DNA of 64,000 bases from positions 2,790,001 through 2,854,000 of the forward strand of contig NZ_CP060696.1 in NCBI RefSeq assembly GCF_014467055.1. The letters run 5' to 3'. Shown here piece after piece: positions 8,233 through 16,423 of the stretch (positions are counted from its first letter, which is position 1; each line of letters starts with the position of its first letter). The notes below the pieces were generated by a model, which made no database searches, was not told the DNA's origin, and was given only the letters and a program-made list of their open reading frames with translations. The stretch comes from Caproicibacterium amylolyticum. GTDB taxonomy: Bacteria; Bacillota; Clostridia; Oscillospirales; Acutalibacteraceae. The position numbers were made by a program, and so were the translations under genes.

Positions 8233-8477
8233 GAACAAGAGAACAAGAAAAACAAGATTTTCCTATAAATGCTATACGCGCGTTATACGTGCACAGGATT
8301 GCTCTTTTTTCTTATAATCCATAGGTCATTATGAAAATCTTGTTCACTTGTTCCGTTACAGCGTTTTTCTTAGTAAATAAGGGCGTTTTCAAAAGAACAA
8401 GAACAGAGAACAAGCATCAGACTTGTTCCACTTGTACAGGAACATAAGCTCTCTGTCTGCCGTAAATTTGGAACAAG
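8233..8477. repeat. GAACAAG repeat cluster, candidate phage replication origin
   Basis: The heptamer GAACAAG or its complement CTTGTTC occurs at 8233-8239, 8241-8247, 8339-8345, 8347-8353, 8395-8401, 8408-8414, 8422-8428 and 8471-8477. One further near copy is at 8250-8256. The set forms alternating direct and inverted pairs. A 12-base inverted repeat (AACAAGATTTTC near 8251 and its complement near 8333) encloses a palindrome-like stretch TATACGCGCGTTATA. The cluster fills the 212-base gap between vapE and the VRR-NUC gene and runs into the vapE 3' end. Iterons beside a replication primase/helicase suggest an origin; this is inference. Confidence 0.5.
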
Positions 8478-10789
8478 AAAAGCCCGTTGCAGCGCTGGTA
8501 TTTCTCCCATGTGGTAACGCGCCGCATGATTGCACCTATCTCATAGGAGTCGGATTTCCGCATCGCGGACGGTTCCCTTCCAAAGCATTCCGTCCATATT
8601 TCCATGCTGCAGACATACTGACGCCGTTTTGTGCCCTTATGAGCATCCACGCCGAACTCGCTGCCATTTAAAAAGTTGCGACGTTCATACAGGGACATCC
8701 CGTCCCACTCCTCCGGCAGCAGCGTGTCCAGATAGGTGCGCACCAGTCCCTCACGGTCGTCGGTTTCCATCGCGTCAGCCTGATTGGTGATCGCCATAGC
8801 CGCGTTGACACCTTCTAGGTACAGTTTCTCTCCGGCATGATACAACGTCAGCGATTCCGCCCAGATTTGCCGTACATCTTCATCGGTCATCTGCCACGGC
8901 ATTTTCGTGCCGCCGCCATTTACACGAACCGGCCAGAAGCGTCGGTTACCCGTGATGTCGCGCAAGAATCCGCCCTCAGCGTTTGTCGATCCAACCACAA
9001 TACATTGCCGGGGATGATTTTCCACAGTAACGCCATAGCTGGCGCGATATTTATCGTCCGCACGGGAAAGAAAAGACTTCACAATCTCTACGTCGGTTTT
9101 TCGCATTCCCGCCAGCTCGCCCAGTTCCAGAATCCAGTATCCCTGCAGTTTTTCGGGACCGGATTTGTCTTTCATATCAGTAATGGTGAGGCTGTCGGAA
9201 AACCAGTCCCCAGCGAGTTTCGCAAAGAAGGTGGATTTGCCGATGCCCTGCGGTCCGTTCAGAATGAGGACGCTGTCGAATTTTGTGCCGGGGCTGTAAA
9301 TTCGAGCTACGGCAGCGGCCATTGTTTTACGGATAACCGCTCTGGTATAAGACGTATCCTCTGCATCAAAATAGTCGATCAGCAACGTTTCCACACGCGA
9401 TATGCCATCCCAGTCTGGCAGGCTGTCCAGGTACTCTTTGATGGGATGATAGGATCTTTCGGCGGCGACCGCCAACACTGCATCTTTGGTTTTTGTCGGA
9501 GAATAAATCCTATATTTTCTGCTTAGATACACCTTGAGCGCGGCGTTGTCAGAATCGTTCCATCCTTCTTTGATCTGCTTCCATGGCAGACCGTCTTTCG
9601 CATCGATTCCATCGCGATGACGGTTGAATGCGATATGCCGCAGTTCCGAGTCGTGCCGTAATATGATAACAATGTTATCGAGAGTATCTTTAACATTGCC
9701 GGCTTTATCCAGTTCAAGCTGTTTCTGCCAATCACCATCACTACCGATAAACTCTGTAGCCGCCTGTGTTCGGCGTTCTTCTGCAAGCAGGAGCTTGACC
9801 CGTTCGTCCCCGACGGCAAGTTCTGTCATAGCCCTGAATGAGGGCAGCTTGCCGGGCGGCGTGTCTTCCGGGAACTTGTCGTCAAGGTCGTGGAAGCGGT
9901 GGATGCGCACAAGATCAAAGGCGTTGAGCAGTTTCCCGCAGGCTGGGTCGGTGGCGTGGTGACTGTATGCAAACTTGCCGTCGTAAATCACCAGCCCGGC
10001 GGAGGAATCGGCGGGGATATAATCATACCGCCCATTCATGGCGCTAGGCTCATAGACATCCGAAAGGAAAGTTTCGATGGCATCCTCGATGGGGTACGCC
10101 CGGCAGAACGCGCCCACCGCTCCGCTTTTCGTCAGCGGGTCAGCCTGCTGGGTTATCTCCCGCCGCACAACCTCCGACTGTCGGGAGGAAACCGGCCACA
10201 TGGAAGCATCCCGCCAGTCGGCATAATTAGAAAGGTACACGTCCGTGACAAGAGGTTCACCGTTCTTTTCCTGGAATACGAATTCCCCGTCGGACGGTGT
10301 GGACGGCCAGTACATCAGGCGGCAGGCTTCATAGGTGGTGTCATCGAACAGGTCGATGCCAATCTCCTTGGCCACCATGCGCCCCAGTGCGGGATATTCG
10401 TCCTCGCTGACCTCGCGAGAGAGCGGAATGATGAGCCGCAGTCGGGGCGCCTCCGGCGTGTGTTTGTGAGTGGAGTAGACGCAGCAGGCCCAGTCGTGGA
10501 GTGACTCGATCTGATCCCAGATGCCGGGCTTGGCATAGTCCATGTCAAGGGTCAGCAGAGAGCGGCAGAGAACGAAGCCGTTTCTCCGTTTTCCCTCCCG
10601 CAGGGCACCGCCCACGAAACCGCCGACATCCTTGATGGAATCCTGCCGGGCACGGCTCATTTTGCGGAATTCCGACACCGTTTCGGTGGTTCGTTTCGTC
10701 GTGCGGACGCTGTTTTTGAAGTCCTCCCACGAAATGTCCCTGTTCTTCCATTTTTTGTCCATGCGGCTGTTTCCGACCGCTATTTTCAT
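8417..10789 (-). CDS. VapE-like phage primase/helicase
   Basis: A protein of about 790 residues. The N-terminal third resembles a primase-polymerase type module with WEDFKNSV and LTLDMDYAKPG, and a typical acidic pair in the region used for primer synthesis. The C-terminal half is the virulence-associated E ATPase: Walker A GPQGIGKST near residue 513, then GDWFSDSLTITDMKDK, LELGELAGMRKTD, and GSTNAEGGFLRD ending in GNRRFWPV. It probably primes and unwinds phage DNA. The start is the ATG at 10789, which shares ATGA with the stop of the DUF4406 gene and has GGAGG upstream; an earlier in-frame start is less favoured. Confidence 0.88.
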   Translation of the reverse strand: MKIAVGNSRMDKKWKNRDISWEDFKNSVRTTKRTTETVSEFRKMSRARQDSIKDVGGFVGGALREGKRRNGFVLCRSLLTLDMDYAKPGIWDQIESLHDWACCVYSTHKHTPEAPRLRLIIPLSREVSEDEYPALGRMVAKEIGIDLFDDTTYEACRLMYWPSTPSDGEFVFQEKNGEPLVTDVYLSNYADWRDASMWPVSSRQSEVVRREITQQADPLTKSGAVGAFCRAYPIEDAIETFLSDVYEPSAMNGRYDYIPADSSAGLVIYDGKFAYSHHATDPACGKLLNAFDLVRIHRFHDLDDKFPEDTPPGKLPSFRAMTELAVGDERVKLLLAEERRTQAATEFIGSDGDWQKQLELDKAGNVKDTLDNIVIILRHDSELRHIAFNRHRDGIDAKDGLPWKQIKEGWNDSDNAALKVYLSRKYRIYSPTKTKDAVLAVAAERSYHPIKEYLDSLPDWDGISRVETLLIDYFDAEDTSYTRAVIRKTMAAAVARIYSPGTKFDSVLILNGPQGIGKSTFFAKLAGDWFSDSLTITDMKDKSGPEKLQGYWILELGELAGMRKTDVEIVKSFLSRADDKYRASYGVTVENHPRQCIVVGSTNAEGGFLRDITGNRRFWPVRVNGGGTKMPWQMTDEDVRQIWAESLTLYHAGEKLYLEGVNAAMAITNQADAMETDDREGLVRTYLDTLLPEEWDGMSLYERRNFLNGSEFGVDAHKGTKRRQYVCSMEIWTECFGREPSAMRKSDSYEIGAIMRRVTTWEKYQRCNGLFLFQIYGRQRAYVPVQVEQV

Positions 10790-11208
10790 GGAGTGTCGAC
10801 CTCCTCGCATTGTTCGGTGAAATACCGGATTCTCATTTCCCTCTGTTTTGCTTTTGTCAGCTCAACAGACATTCCGGCTGTGATTGTCTCGCCGAACACC
10901 CAGATTTCCAAACACTTTGACAGCAGCACAAGCCCCATGAAAATGGCAAGATCGCGCTGGCTTTGGTCGGAATCATCCATAAACTGCGGAAACAATAAAT
11001 GAGGCGCGATTGGGATGCAGTTTCTCGACACAGCGAATTGCGAGTAGCCGCGCGCTTTTTCTGTGTTACCTATGATATCTCCCGCGAAGGGGCTGCAAAT
11101 AAAGACCAACGGCCGGAAAGCGGATGCTTTTGCCGCCAACTCGATTCGAAGCAGGGCTTCATATGCCGTAGGGTCTGGGTAGCCTTCGGAATTACATTTA
11201 TCCAACAT
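10786..11208 (-). CDS. DUF4406-like (nucleoside 2-deoxyribosyltransferase fold) protein
   Basis: A protein of about 140 residues whose core reads RPLVFICSPFAGDIIGNTEKARGYSQ, then PIAPHLLFPQFMDD, and then IWVFGETITAGMSVEL. This is the fold and motif order of DUF4406, related to nucleoside 2-deoxyribosyltransferases, with the pattern GD-x-x-N and a conserved acidic residue in the SVEL region. A role in nucleotide or modified-base metabolism is plausible but unproven. The start is placed at the ATG at 11208; a TTG at 11220 is possible but badly spaced from the AAAGGA site. It lies between DNA polymerase and vapE. Confidence 0.72.
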   Translation of the reverse strand: MLDKCNSEGYPDPTAYEALLRIELAAKASAFRPLVFICSPFAGDIIGNTEKARGYSQFAVSRNCIPIAPHLLFPQFMDDSDQSQRDLAIFMGLVLLSKCLEIWVFGETITAGMSVELTKAKQREMRIRYFTEQCEEVDTP

Positions 11209-11216
11209 GACATTGT

Positions 11217-13151
11217 TCAATCCTTTCTATAGAATGGACACTCGTACCCGTCGGCACGGAGCAGAAGGCCGGGTGCCCATGGCGGTGTTTCTCCCATCAG
11301 ACGGCAAACGATTTCCTTGTCCACGCTGGACGGCGCTTCTATGACTACCTCGTCATGAACGTGCATCACGATGGGAAAGCCCGCGTCGTTCAGCCGACGC
11401 ATTGCGTGGCAGAGAATGTCTCGGCTGATCGCCTGCACGATATTTTCCACGAATTTGGGCCCGTAGCTTTCGATACGCTCCCATTTCTTGGTTGCACCAA
11501 TCCCTTCGTAGGTGACCGAGCCGTTTCCGAAGCGGTTCGGCTCGATACGCGGTTTGACATAGGCGAGCCGCCGGCCGGGAAAAAGCGTAATGAACAGAAA
11601 GCCACTCTGATAGAAAAAACGAATGCCATGGGTCTGTGCTGAACTTTCTTTCTGCACCGCCGTGGCTGCCGCCCGATCCACGTCCCACCAGAGCCGTACA
11701 ATGTTCGGATTGGCGCTCCGCCATGCCGCCACCAGTGACGGCAGCTCCTCTTCGGAAAGCCCCATGTCAAGCGCGCCCATTGCTTTCAGCGCGCCGACCG
11801 AACCGCCGTAACCCAGTGCAAGCTCCGCAATTTTGCCTTTTTGCCGGAGCAGACTGCCTTTTGTAATTTCTCCCATGGGGACACGGAACATTTGGCTTGC
11901 CGACGCTTCGTAAATTTTGCCATGGGTGGCGAACACCTCGTTGCGCCAGGTTTCCCCGGCGAGCCAGGAAATGACACGCGCTTCAATCGCGCTGAAATCG
12001 GACACGATGAATTTGCATCCGGGTTTTGGCACGAAGGCGGTGCGAATGAGCTCCGAAAGCACGGCGGGCACAGAATCATAGAGAAATTCCAGCGCTTCAA
12101 AGTTGCCGGATTTCACAAGCAGCCGTGCCTGTGAAAGATCTGGCATGTGGTTCTGCGGCAGATTCTGAACCTGGATGAGCCTACCAGCGAACCGGCCGGT
12201 TCGGTTAGCGCCGTAGAACTGCAGAAGGCCTCTTGTCCTGCCGTCGGAGCAGACCGCATTTTCCATCGCTGTGTATTTTTTTACGCTGCTCTTGGCAAGG
12301 TCCTGCCTGAGTGTCAGCACCTCACCAAGGTATTCTGGCGCTGTTTTCAGCAGTTCCGTGACTGCCGCCTTACCCAGCGTGTCGGTATCCATCCCGTTTT
12401 TGGCGAGCCATGTCTTCATCTGGACGACCGAGTTGGGGTTCTCCAGATCGGTGAGTTCCCGCATGGTTTTTGTAAGCTGTGCCTTTGACCGTCGGTCGCA
12501 GCAGATGGCTTTCTGAACCAAATCCATGTCTAGACGGATACCCCGGTCATTGATCTTCTGATCGAGAGCGTAATTTTTCCACTCTTCCTCCGGCACGGGA
12601 AACTTTGAGAACCGCTGCGCAATTGCCATTTCAGTTTCCACGTCGCGGAGGTTATATGCTTTGAACCGTTCCCATTTCTCCAGAGCATGGCCTGGTAGAT
12701 TCCTTGTCCTGCCGCCGTTTGCCTTGGTGGGTTTGCAGGGGGAACAGAAATACCGGACAAGTTCCTTGCCTTCGGAAAGTTTCTGTTTCTCCGCGCCCGC
12801 GACCAGAGCCGCGCCTTCCAGCGAGAGCGGCAGGCCGAGATAGGCGGACCACACCATTGTGCATCTCCATGCATCAGGTTTTAGCCATTGACCCAGATAG
12901 CGGGACAGGCAGACGCGCTCAAACTGCGCGTTGTGCGCCCATTTTCGGACGGAATCGTCAATCAGAGCATTACGAATTTCATACGGTAGGGCTTCGCCGG
13001 AAGCGAGGTCAATCACATGAACATTACTGTTGTCCACACTATAACCAAAGAGCAACACTTCAAAATTCGGTGATTCACTATAACGGTAGACCCCGCTTTT
13101 GGCGAGGTCTGTACCGCTGTAGGTTTCAATGTCGATGGAAAGTGTTTTCAT
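11217..13151 (-). CDS. Phage DNA polymerase I-like protein (family A)
   Basis: A 644-residue polymerase with an N-terminal 3'-5' exonuclease-like domain (LSIDIETYSGTDLAKSGVY) and a family A polymerase domain. Motif A is VSDFSAIEARVISWLAG near residue 384, motif B contains KGSLLRQKGKIAELALGYGG, and motif C is MHVHDEVVIEAP near residue 597. It has no 5'-3' exonuclease domain, as is usual for the phage type. It would replicate the phage genome together with VapE and the DUF2815 single-strand binding candidate. It overlaps the downstream boundary of the DUF2815 gene by four bases (ATGA). Confidence 0.95.
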   Translation of the reverse strand: MKTLSIDIETYSGTDLAKSGVYRYSESPNFEVLLFGYSVDNSNVHVIDLASGEALPYEIRNALIDDSVRKWAHNAQFERVCLSRYLGQWLKPDAWRCTMVWSAYLGLPLSLEGAALVAGAEKQKLSEGKELVRYFCSPCKPTKANGGRTRNLPGHALEKWERFKAYNLRDVETEMAIAQRFSKFPVPEEEWKNYALDQKINDRGIRLDMDLVQKAICCDRRSKAQLTKTMRELTDLENPNSVVQMKTWLAKNGMDTDTLGKAAVTELLKTAPEYLGEVLTLRQDLAKSSVKKYTAMENAVCSDGRTRGLLQFYGANRTGRFAGRLIQVQNLPQNHMPDLSQARLLVKSGNFEALEFLYDSVPAVLSELIRTAFVPKPGCKFIVSDFSAIEARVISWLAGETWRNEVFATHGKIYEASASQMFRVPMGEITKGSLLRQKGKIAELALGYGGSVGALKAMGALDMGLSEEELPSLVAAWRSANPNIVRLWWDVDRAAATAVQKESSAQTHGIRFFYQSGFLFITLFPGRRLAYVKPRIEPNRFGNGSVTYEGIGATKKWERIESYGPKFVENIVQAISRDILCHAMRRLNDAGFPIVMHVHDEVVIEAPSSVDKEIVCRLMGETPPWAPGLLLRADGYECPFYRKD

Positions 13152-13726
13152 GACAGAAAATCGTCGTCGACATCGGTGTCAAAATCATCCGCCGCGTTGG
13201 TGCGTCCGCCGAGTGGTTCGCCGTCGCGAATTTTTTGGATGTTTCCCAGTCCGCAGGCAATCCCCCTGTTTCCGTTGGAATTGAAAGCATAGAAGTTGAC
13301 AGACACCCTTGCGTATACGCCGGAGTAAACCTCCGAACGGTCGAGGATGGGTTCCACCTGCTTGTTTACGATTTGGGGTGCGGTGTTGCTGTTTGCGTTG
13401 ACAAAATAGCTGTCGGCGTAGGCCTCGTCATCCGGACGGTCAATGTCACCATCGCGCAAAGGCAGTTTGAGGGCGGCTTTGTTCGGAACCTTACCGCCGA
13501 ACTTACCCTTGCCTTCTTCAATGGCGGCGTCCACAGCGGCGTTGATGGCCGCGATGGTTTTGGTATCTGATTTTGGGATGATCAGACTGACGCTGTACTT
13601 TTCCGCGCCGCCATTGATAGATTTCGGTTCCCAGCAATTCGCATAAGACAGGCGGACGACACCGGTGATGACCTTCATGGGGTTATTTGCGGGAGTTGAG
13701 TTGGCTCCGTTTGCGGTGTTTGACAT
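13148..13726 (-). CDS. DUF2815 protein, probable single-stranded DNA binding protein
   Basis: A protein of about 192 residues starting MSNTANGANSTPANNPMKVI. Its core VITGVVRLSYANCWEPKSINGGAEKYSVSLIIPK, the segment LPLRDGDIDRPDDEAYADSYFVNANS and the acidic C-terminal tail (DDFDTDVDDDFLS) match DUF2815. Acidic tails of this sort are typical of phage single-strand DNA binding proteins, where they recruit partners. The chosen ATG has GGAGG nine bases upstream; a longer frame start at 13759 lies inside the upstream gene. It sits between DUF2800 and the polymerase, the usual order in this phage type. Confidence 0.85.
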   Translation of the reverse strand: MSNTANGANSTPANNPMKVITGVVRLSYANCWEPKSINGGAEKYSVSLIIPKSDTKTIAAINAAVDAAIEEGKGKFGGKVPNKAALKLPLRDGDIDRPDDEAYADSYFVNANSNTAPQIVNKQVEPILDRSEVYSGVYARVSVNFYAFNSNGNRGIACGLGNIQKIRDGEPLGGRTNAADDFDTDVDDDFLS

Positions 13727-13730
13727 AGTT

Positions 13731-14858
13731 TTATTCCTCCGTAAAATCATTTTTTGCACTGGATAAATTCATAGCCGGGCGCTTATCCGAAAGTGGAACG
13801 AGCGTCGGTTTACCGGGGGGCTTGGCGATCAAGCCGCCAAGGACTTCATTGAATCTGGGTTTGCCCAACAGCTTCTCCATTTCGGTGATGGTGATGAGGC
13901 TTTGCCTATAGATATCGCGGTAGCCCGCTGCCTTTGCCGCTTCTGCAACAGATTCCTCATTGGAATATTTGCGATTGGAGCGTCCTTCAACCACCTTGAA
14001 GCCGGGCCATTGCTTTCCATGATTTACGGCGGTGTCGGTGGCGTAAGCCATAATTTCATTCGCCCAGTTTGTCAGGTCACCGATGGAAGCAAGCACCTCT
14101 GCGATTTCCTCATCGGAAAGCAGCGGCGGAAGGGCAAATTCAAGCACCGCCAGTTTCAGCTTGGATTCCGCTCTCGCACGGCATTTGACCGCCGCCCGGC
14201 AAAACTGGCAATGCTCACCGGGGGCGTATTCGCCGCCGCCGTCATATGCCAGCGCTGCAGTTGGTTTCAGTATCTCTTCCGCCCACTGATAAAGTGCTTC
14301 TTTGAATACCGTGCAGGTACTGACGTTCTCACGGCGGGGTTGGAAAATGGTCATGGACACCGCATCGATGTCGTAAATGCCGTCGAAGAGTTCCAGTACG
14401 CCAAGTGCGTACAGTTTCATCTGTGGATTGTCTTCGGCATTCACAAGAACGCCCTGGCCATACTTAAAATCCACAATGTGGAGCGTCCCGTCCGCAATGA
14501 CCACGCAGTCTCCGGTACCGAAGCCATCCGGTACATATTTGGAGAAATCCAACTTCTGCTCAATGAGCACCAGTGGGTCGGGGCAAGACAAGTTAGCCTG
14601 AGCAACTGTTTCCAATACAAACCCCACATAATCGTCCGTACAGATGTCCATCTCATCAGAATCGTATTTGGACATCGGCTTTTTGGAGCGAAGTTTAAGG
14701 GCTTTTCGCAGTTTGTGTTCCGCAAGCGCATGTGCCGCTGTTCCTTCGGCGGCGGCTTCTCCGCTGTTGTCTTCAAATTCCAGTTCCAGACGCGCGGATG
14801 GAGTGCAGGTCATCCAACGGTGGGCGCCGGAAGCGGATAGAATCGCGTGACCGCTCAT
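13731..14858 (-). CDS. DUF2800 protein, PD-(D/E)XK Cas4/RecB-like nuclease
   Basis: A 375-residue protein starting with GHAILSASGAHRWMTCTPSARLE, the DUF2800 signature with a first conserved cysteine. Next come a helix with AEGTAAHALAEHKLRKAL, the nuclease core GTGDCVVIADGTLHIVDFKYGQG (giving D...D-x-K), and a C-terminal segment EHCQFCRAAVKCRARAES with three cysteines that may bind an iron-sulfur cluster as in Cas4/AddB. It probably processes DNA ends during phage recombination. The start has GGAGG and overlaps the previous gene by four bases (ATGA). Confidence 0.87.
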   Translation of the reverse strand: MSGHAILSASGAHRWMTCTPSARLELEFEDNSGEAAAEGTAAHALAEHKLRKALKLRSKKPMSKYDSDEMDICTDDYVGFVLETVAQANLSCPDPLVLIEQKLDFSKYVPDGFGTGDCVVIADGTLHIVDFKYGQGVLVNAEDNPQMKLYALGVLELFDGIYDIDAVSMTIFQPRRENVSTCTVFKEALYQWAEEILKPTAALAYDGGGEYAPGEHCQFCRAAVKCRARAESKLKLAVLEFALPPLLSDEEIAEVLASIGDLTNWANEIMAYATDTAVNHGKQWPGFKVVEGRSNRKYSNEESVAEAAKAAGYRDIYRQSLITITEMEKLLGKPRFNEVLGGLIAKPPGKPTLVPLSDKRPAMNLSSAKNDFTEE

Positions 14859-15178
14859 TTCAGTTCCTCCGCATCTGAGAGCAGAGCGGCGTAGTTGACC
14901 GGTTCAATCTCACTGAGCTTCTTTGCACCGTGCTTTTCAAGCAGTGCCCGAACCTCGGCAGTGAACCCGTCATGACTTTTGTCCGCAAGTACCGCACGAA
15001 CCTTTTCCAGCGTGACTGTTTTTTCTGTCAGTTTCGGTTTCACTGCCGGAACCGGGCTTTCTGGTTGGACTTGCTCGGCAGGTCCAGTATCTGCCATCGC
15101 GGTTGCGATAGCCTGTACGCTGTCGGCCAGTTTCCGCAGGTCAAATACTACATTCAGAAGCAGTTTGGTTATTTCCAT
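14855..15178 (-). CDS. Small phage protein of unknown function
   Basis: A protein of 107 residues with an N-terminal hydrophobic helix (ITKLLLNVVFDLRKLADSV), a Pro/Ala/Glu-rich linker, and a C-terminal region KSHDGFTAEVRALLEKHGAKKLSEI that reads like a small helical DNA- or protein-binding module. I do not recognise a named family with certainty, although proteins of this shape always precede DUF2800 in related phages. RBS GGAGGGACGG lies just upstream of the ATG. It overlaps the neighbouring 79-aa gene, in a different frame, by 38 bases. Confidence 0.65.
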   Translation of the reverse strand: MEITKLLLNVVFDLRKLADSVQAIATAMADTGPAEQVQPESPVPAVKPKLTEKTVTLEKVRAVLADKSHDGFTAEVRALLEKHGAKKLSEIEPVNYAALLSDAEELK

Positions 15179-15380
15179 CTTCCGTCCCTCCTTTTTTGAC
15201 TTCTCTGATTTCCACTGTCTCGACCGAATCTCCGGGAGTAATTACGAGCAGACCGACTTCCTCGCCCAGTATCATGTTGAGCAGCCGGCTCCTCAGTTTC
15301 AACGAACCGCTTTTCAGAACGGGATCGCGAATACTGCCGGGTCTTACCACGCTGATGGTGACTCTGTGTTTCAGATCCAT
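15141..15380 (-). CDS. Small phage protein of unknown function
   Basis: A protein of 79 residues, MDLKHRVTISVVRPGSIRDP at the N-terminus, then LVITPGDSVETVEIREVKKGG. The composition suggests a small beta barrel. No recognised motif is visible. The ribosome binding site GGAAAGGAAAC precedes the ATG, and the 3' end overlaps the start of the next gene. Another frame of 83 codons overlaps it and is rejected because it lacks a credible start and reads as low-complexity Arg/Lys. Confidence 0.55.
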   Translation of the reverse strand: MDLKHRVTISVVRPGSIRDPVLKSGSLKLRSRLLNMILGEEVGLLVITPGDSVETVEIREVKKGGTEDGNNQTASECSI

Positions 15381-15456
15381 TTTCGGTTTCCTTTCCGGGG
15401 GGCATTTTTCTGCCCCTCACCGATATGCGAAAAAAGCGCCTGATTCGAACCCCTTT

Positions 15457-15942
15457 TCAGGGAAAAAATTTGCGCAGCTTTTCATGCATCTTTTTCAACC
15501 GACTACGGATGGCAGCCTCGGTCACGCCTTCTTCGGCGGCAATGTCCGTGTTGGTGCGCCGATCAACATACACCTTGCGAAAAAGCTCTAACTGCCGCGG
15601 CTGTAAGGATTCCATCGCCCTGTGTAGATTTTTAAGCTGAGATTGGTAATCACACTCGTCTTCTTTTCCCAGAAGAATATTTTCGGGATCAGCGTGGTTG
15701 TCGGACAGAAAATTGTAATAATCATCTGGAATCGCATTGTCACAGCCGACGTCAAAGTGCGTAGTGTGGTACTCAAAGCGGCGCCGCTCGTCCACTTCAT
15801 TGTCATCCATAGTGTGGAGCAGCTCGATATCCGCTTCGGCAACGCCATTCTTGCCGGGCGTGAGAGTGATTTTCGACCCGTCAGATGTGTAATAGATGTA
15901 ACTCATGCGGTTCGCCCTGCCGGTTTTATATTTCTTTGACAT
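15457..15942 (-). CDS. Sigma-70 region 4-like phage regulator
   Basis: A protein of 161 residues. The N-terminal half contains YIYYTSDGSKITLTPGKNG and an acidic stretch. The C-terminal half is an RNA polymerase sigma region 4-type helix-turn-helix: LQPRQLELFRKVYVDRRTNTDIAAEEGVTEAAIRSRLKKMHEKL. Such RNA polymerase-associated factors drive phage early or middle genes. The ATG has GAGGGAG upstream. It is the first gene of the long minus-strand replication operon after the terminator at 16010-16051, so it may control that operon. Confidence 0.8.
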   Translation of the reverse strand: MSKKYKTGRANRMSYIYYTSDGSKITLTPGKNGVAEADIELLHTMDDNEVDERRRFEYHTTHFDVGCDNAIPDDYYNFLSDNHADPENILLGKEDECDYQSQLKNLHRAMESLQPRQLELFRKVYVDRRTNTDIAAEEGVTEAAIRSRLKKMHEKLRKFFP

Positions 15943-16009
15943 GTCTTGACTCCCTCGAATTGAAAATCCGCGAAAGCCAGTGTCTCAGAATCTGCAGAAC
16001 AGAAAAAAA

Positions 16010-16051
16010 GACGGGCAGGAGACACTTTTTAAAGTGTTCATCCTGTCCGTC
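16010..16051 (-). terminator. Strong rho-independent terminator
   Basis: An inverted repeat GACGGGCAGGAGACACTTT / AAAGTGTTCATCCTGTCCGTC with a very short loop. Read on the minus strand it is followed by TTTTTTT. It lies between the 64-aa gene (upstream on the minus strand) and the sigma-like gene. It should end transcripts coming from the regulator region, which would let the replication operon be controlled separately. Confidence 0.8.
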
Positions 16052-16086
16052 TGGCGGCTCTGCGGATTCTCGTTATTGAATTGTGT

Positions 16087-16281
16087 TTACGGTTGCTCGG
16101 TCTCAGAGTTGACTACCCGGACTGTGCCGTCCGATTGAAAGCAAATCAGCGTTTTGCAGCCCTTGTGAATGATTTCAACAATGCCCATTCTTGTATCGAT
16201 TCGGCATACCAGCTTTCCCACGGCATTTTTTACGTCCTGCATCTCAATCACCTCGTGCCCTAATCGTACTGCAAAAAACAT
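16087..16281 (-). CDS. Small phage protein of unknown function
   Basis: A protein of 64 residues (or 51 from an internal ATG with a better-spaced AGGTG site) with a beta-rich core GKLVCRIDTRMGIVEIIHKG and LICFQSDGTVRVVNSETEQP. Small proteins like this recur beside phage regulators in Clostridia, but I do not know the function. A palindrome at 16290-16308 sits directly before the longer start and overlaps its GGGGG ribosome binding region, so its expression may be controlled through that palindrome. Confidence 0.6.
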   Translation of the reverse strand: MFFAVRLGHEVIEMQDVKNAVGKLVCRIDTRMGIVEIIHKGCKTLICFQSDGTVRVVNSETEQP

Positions 16282-16289
16282 CTTTACCC

Positions 16290-16308
16290 CCGGACATAAA
16301 ATGTCTGG
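16290..16308. promoter_or_regulatory. Palindrome CCGGACAT-AAA-ATGTCTGG, candidate operator
   Basis: A near-perfect 8+3+8 palindrome with one mismatch to the copy at 16391-16409. Here it is not followed by a T-run on either strand. It abuts the GGGGG ribosome binding site of the 64-aa gene. Its position, in the leader of the first gene downstream of the HTH regulator, suggests either an operator for that regulator or a translation-control hairpin; this is inference. Confidence 0.45.
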
Positions 16309-16390
16309 TTAGGGCATAACAAGCATCCCATACTCCATGCCTATTGAAGTAAATCGGCGAAAAAACAGGGAGGCAGACATAAAAAAAGAA

Positions 16391-16409
16391 CCGGACATAA
16401 AATGTCCGG
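16391..16409 (-). terminator. Perfect palindrome CCGGACATAAAATGTCCGG, terminator of the HTH gene
   Basis: A perfect 8-bp stem with a 3-base loop, followed on the minus strand by TTCTTTTTTT, so it has the form of an intrinsic terminator 15 bases after the HTH gene stop. The same palindrome recurs at 16290-16308 without the T-run. The reuse suggests that it may double as a protein binding site. Confidence 0.65.
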
Positions 16410-16423
16410 CTCGTAAAAAATAT

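Noticed and set aside
15169..15420. An 83-codon minus-strand frame overlapping the 79-aa phage gene
   Set aside because: It lacks a ribosome binding site and has biased Arg/Lys composition; the overlapping frame has a credible start and protein-like sequence.
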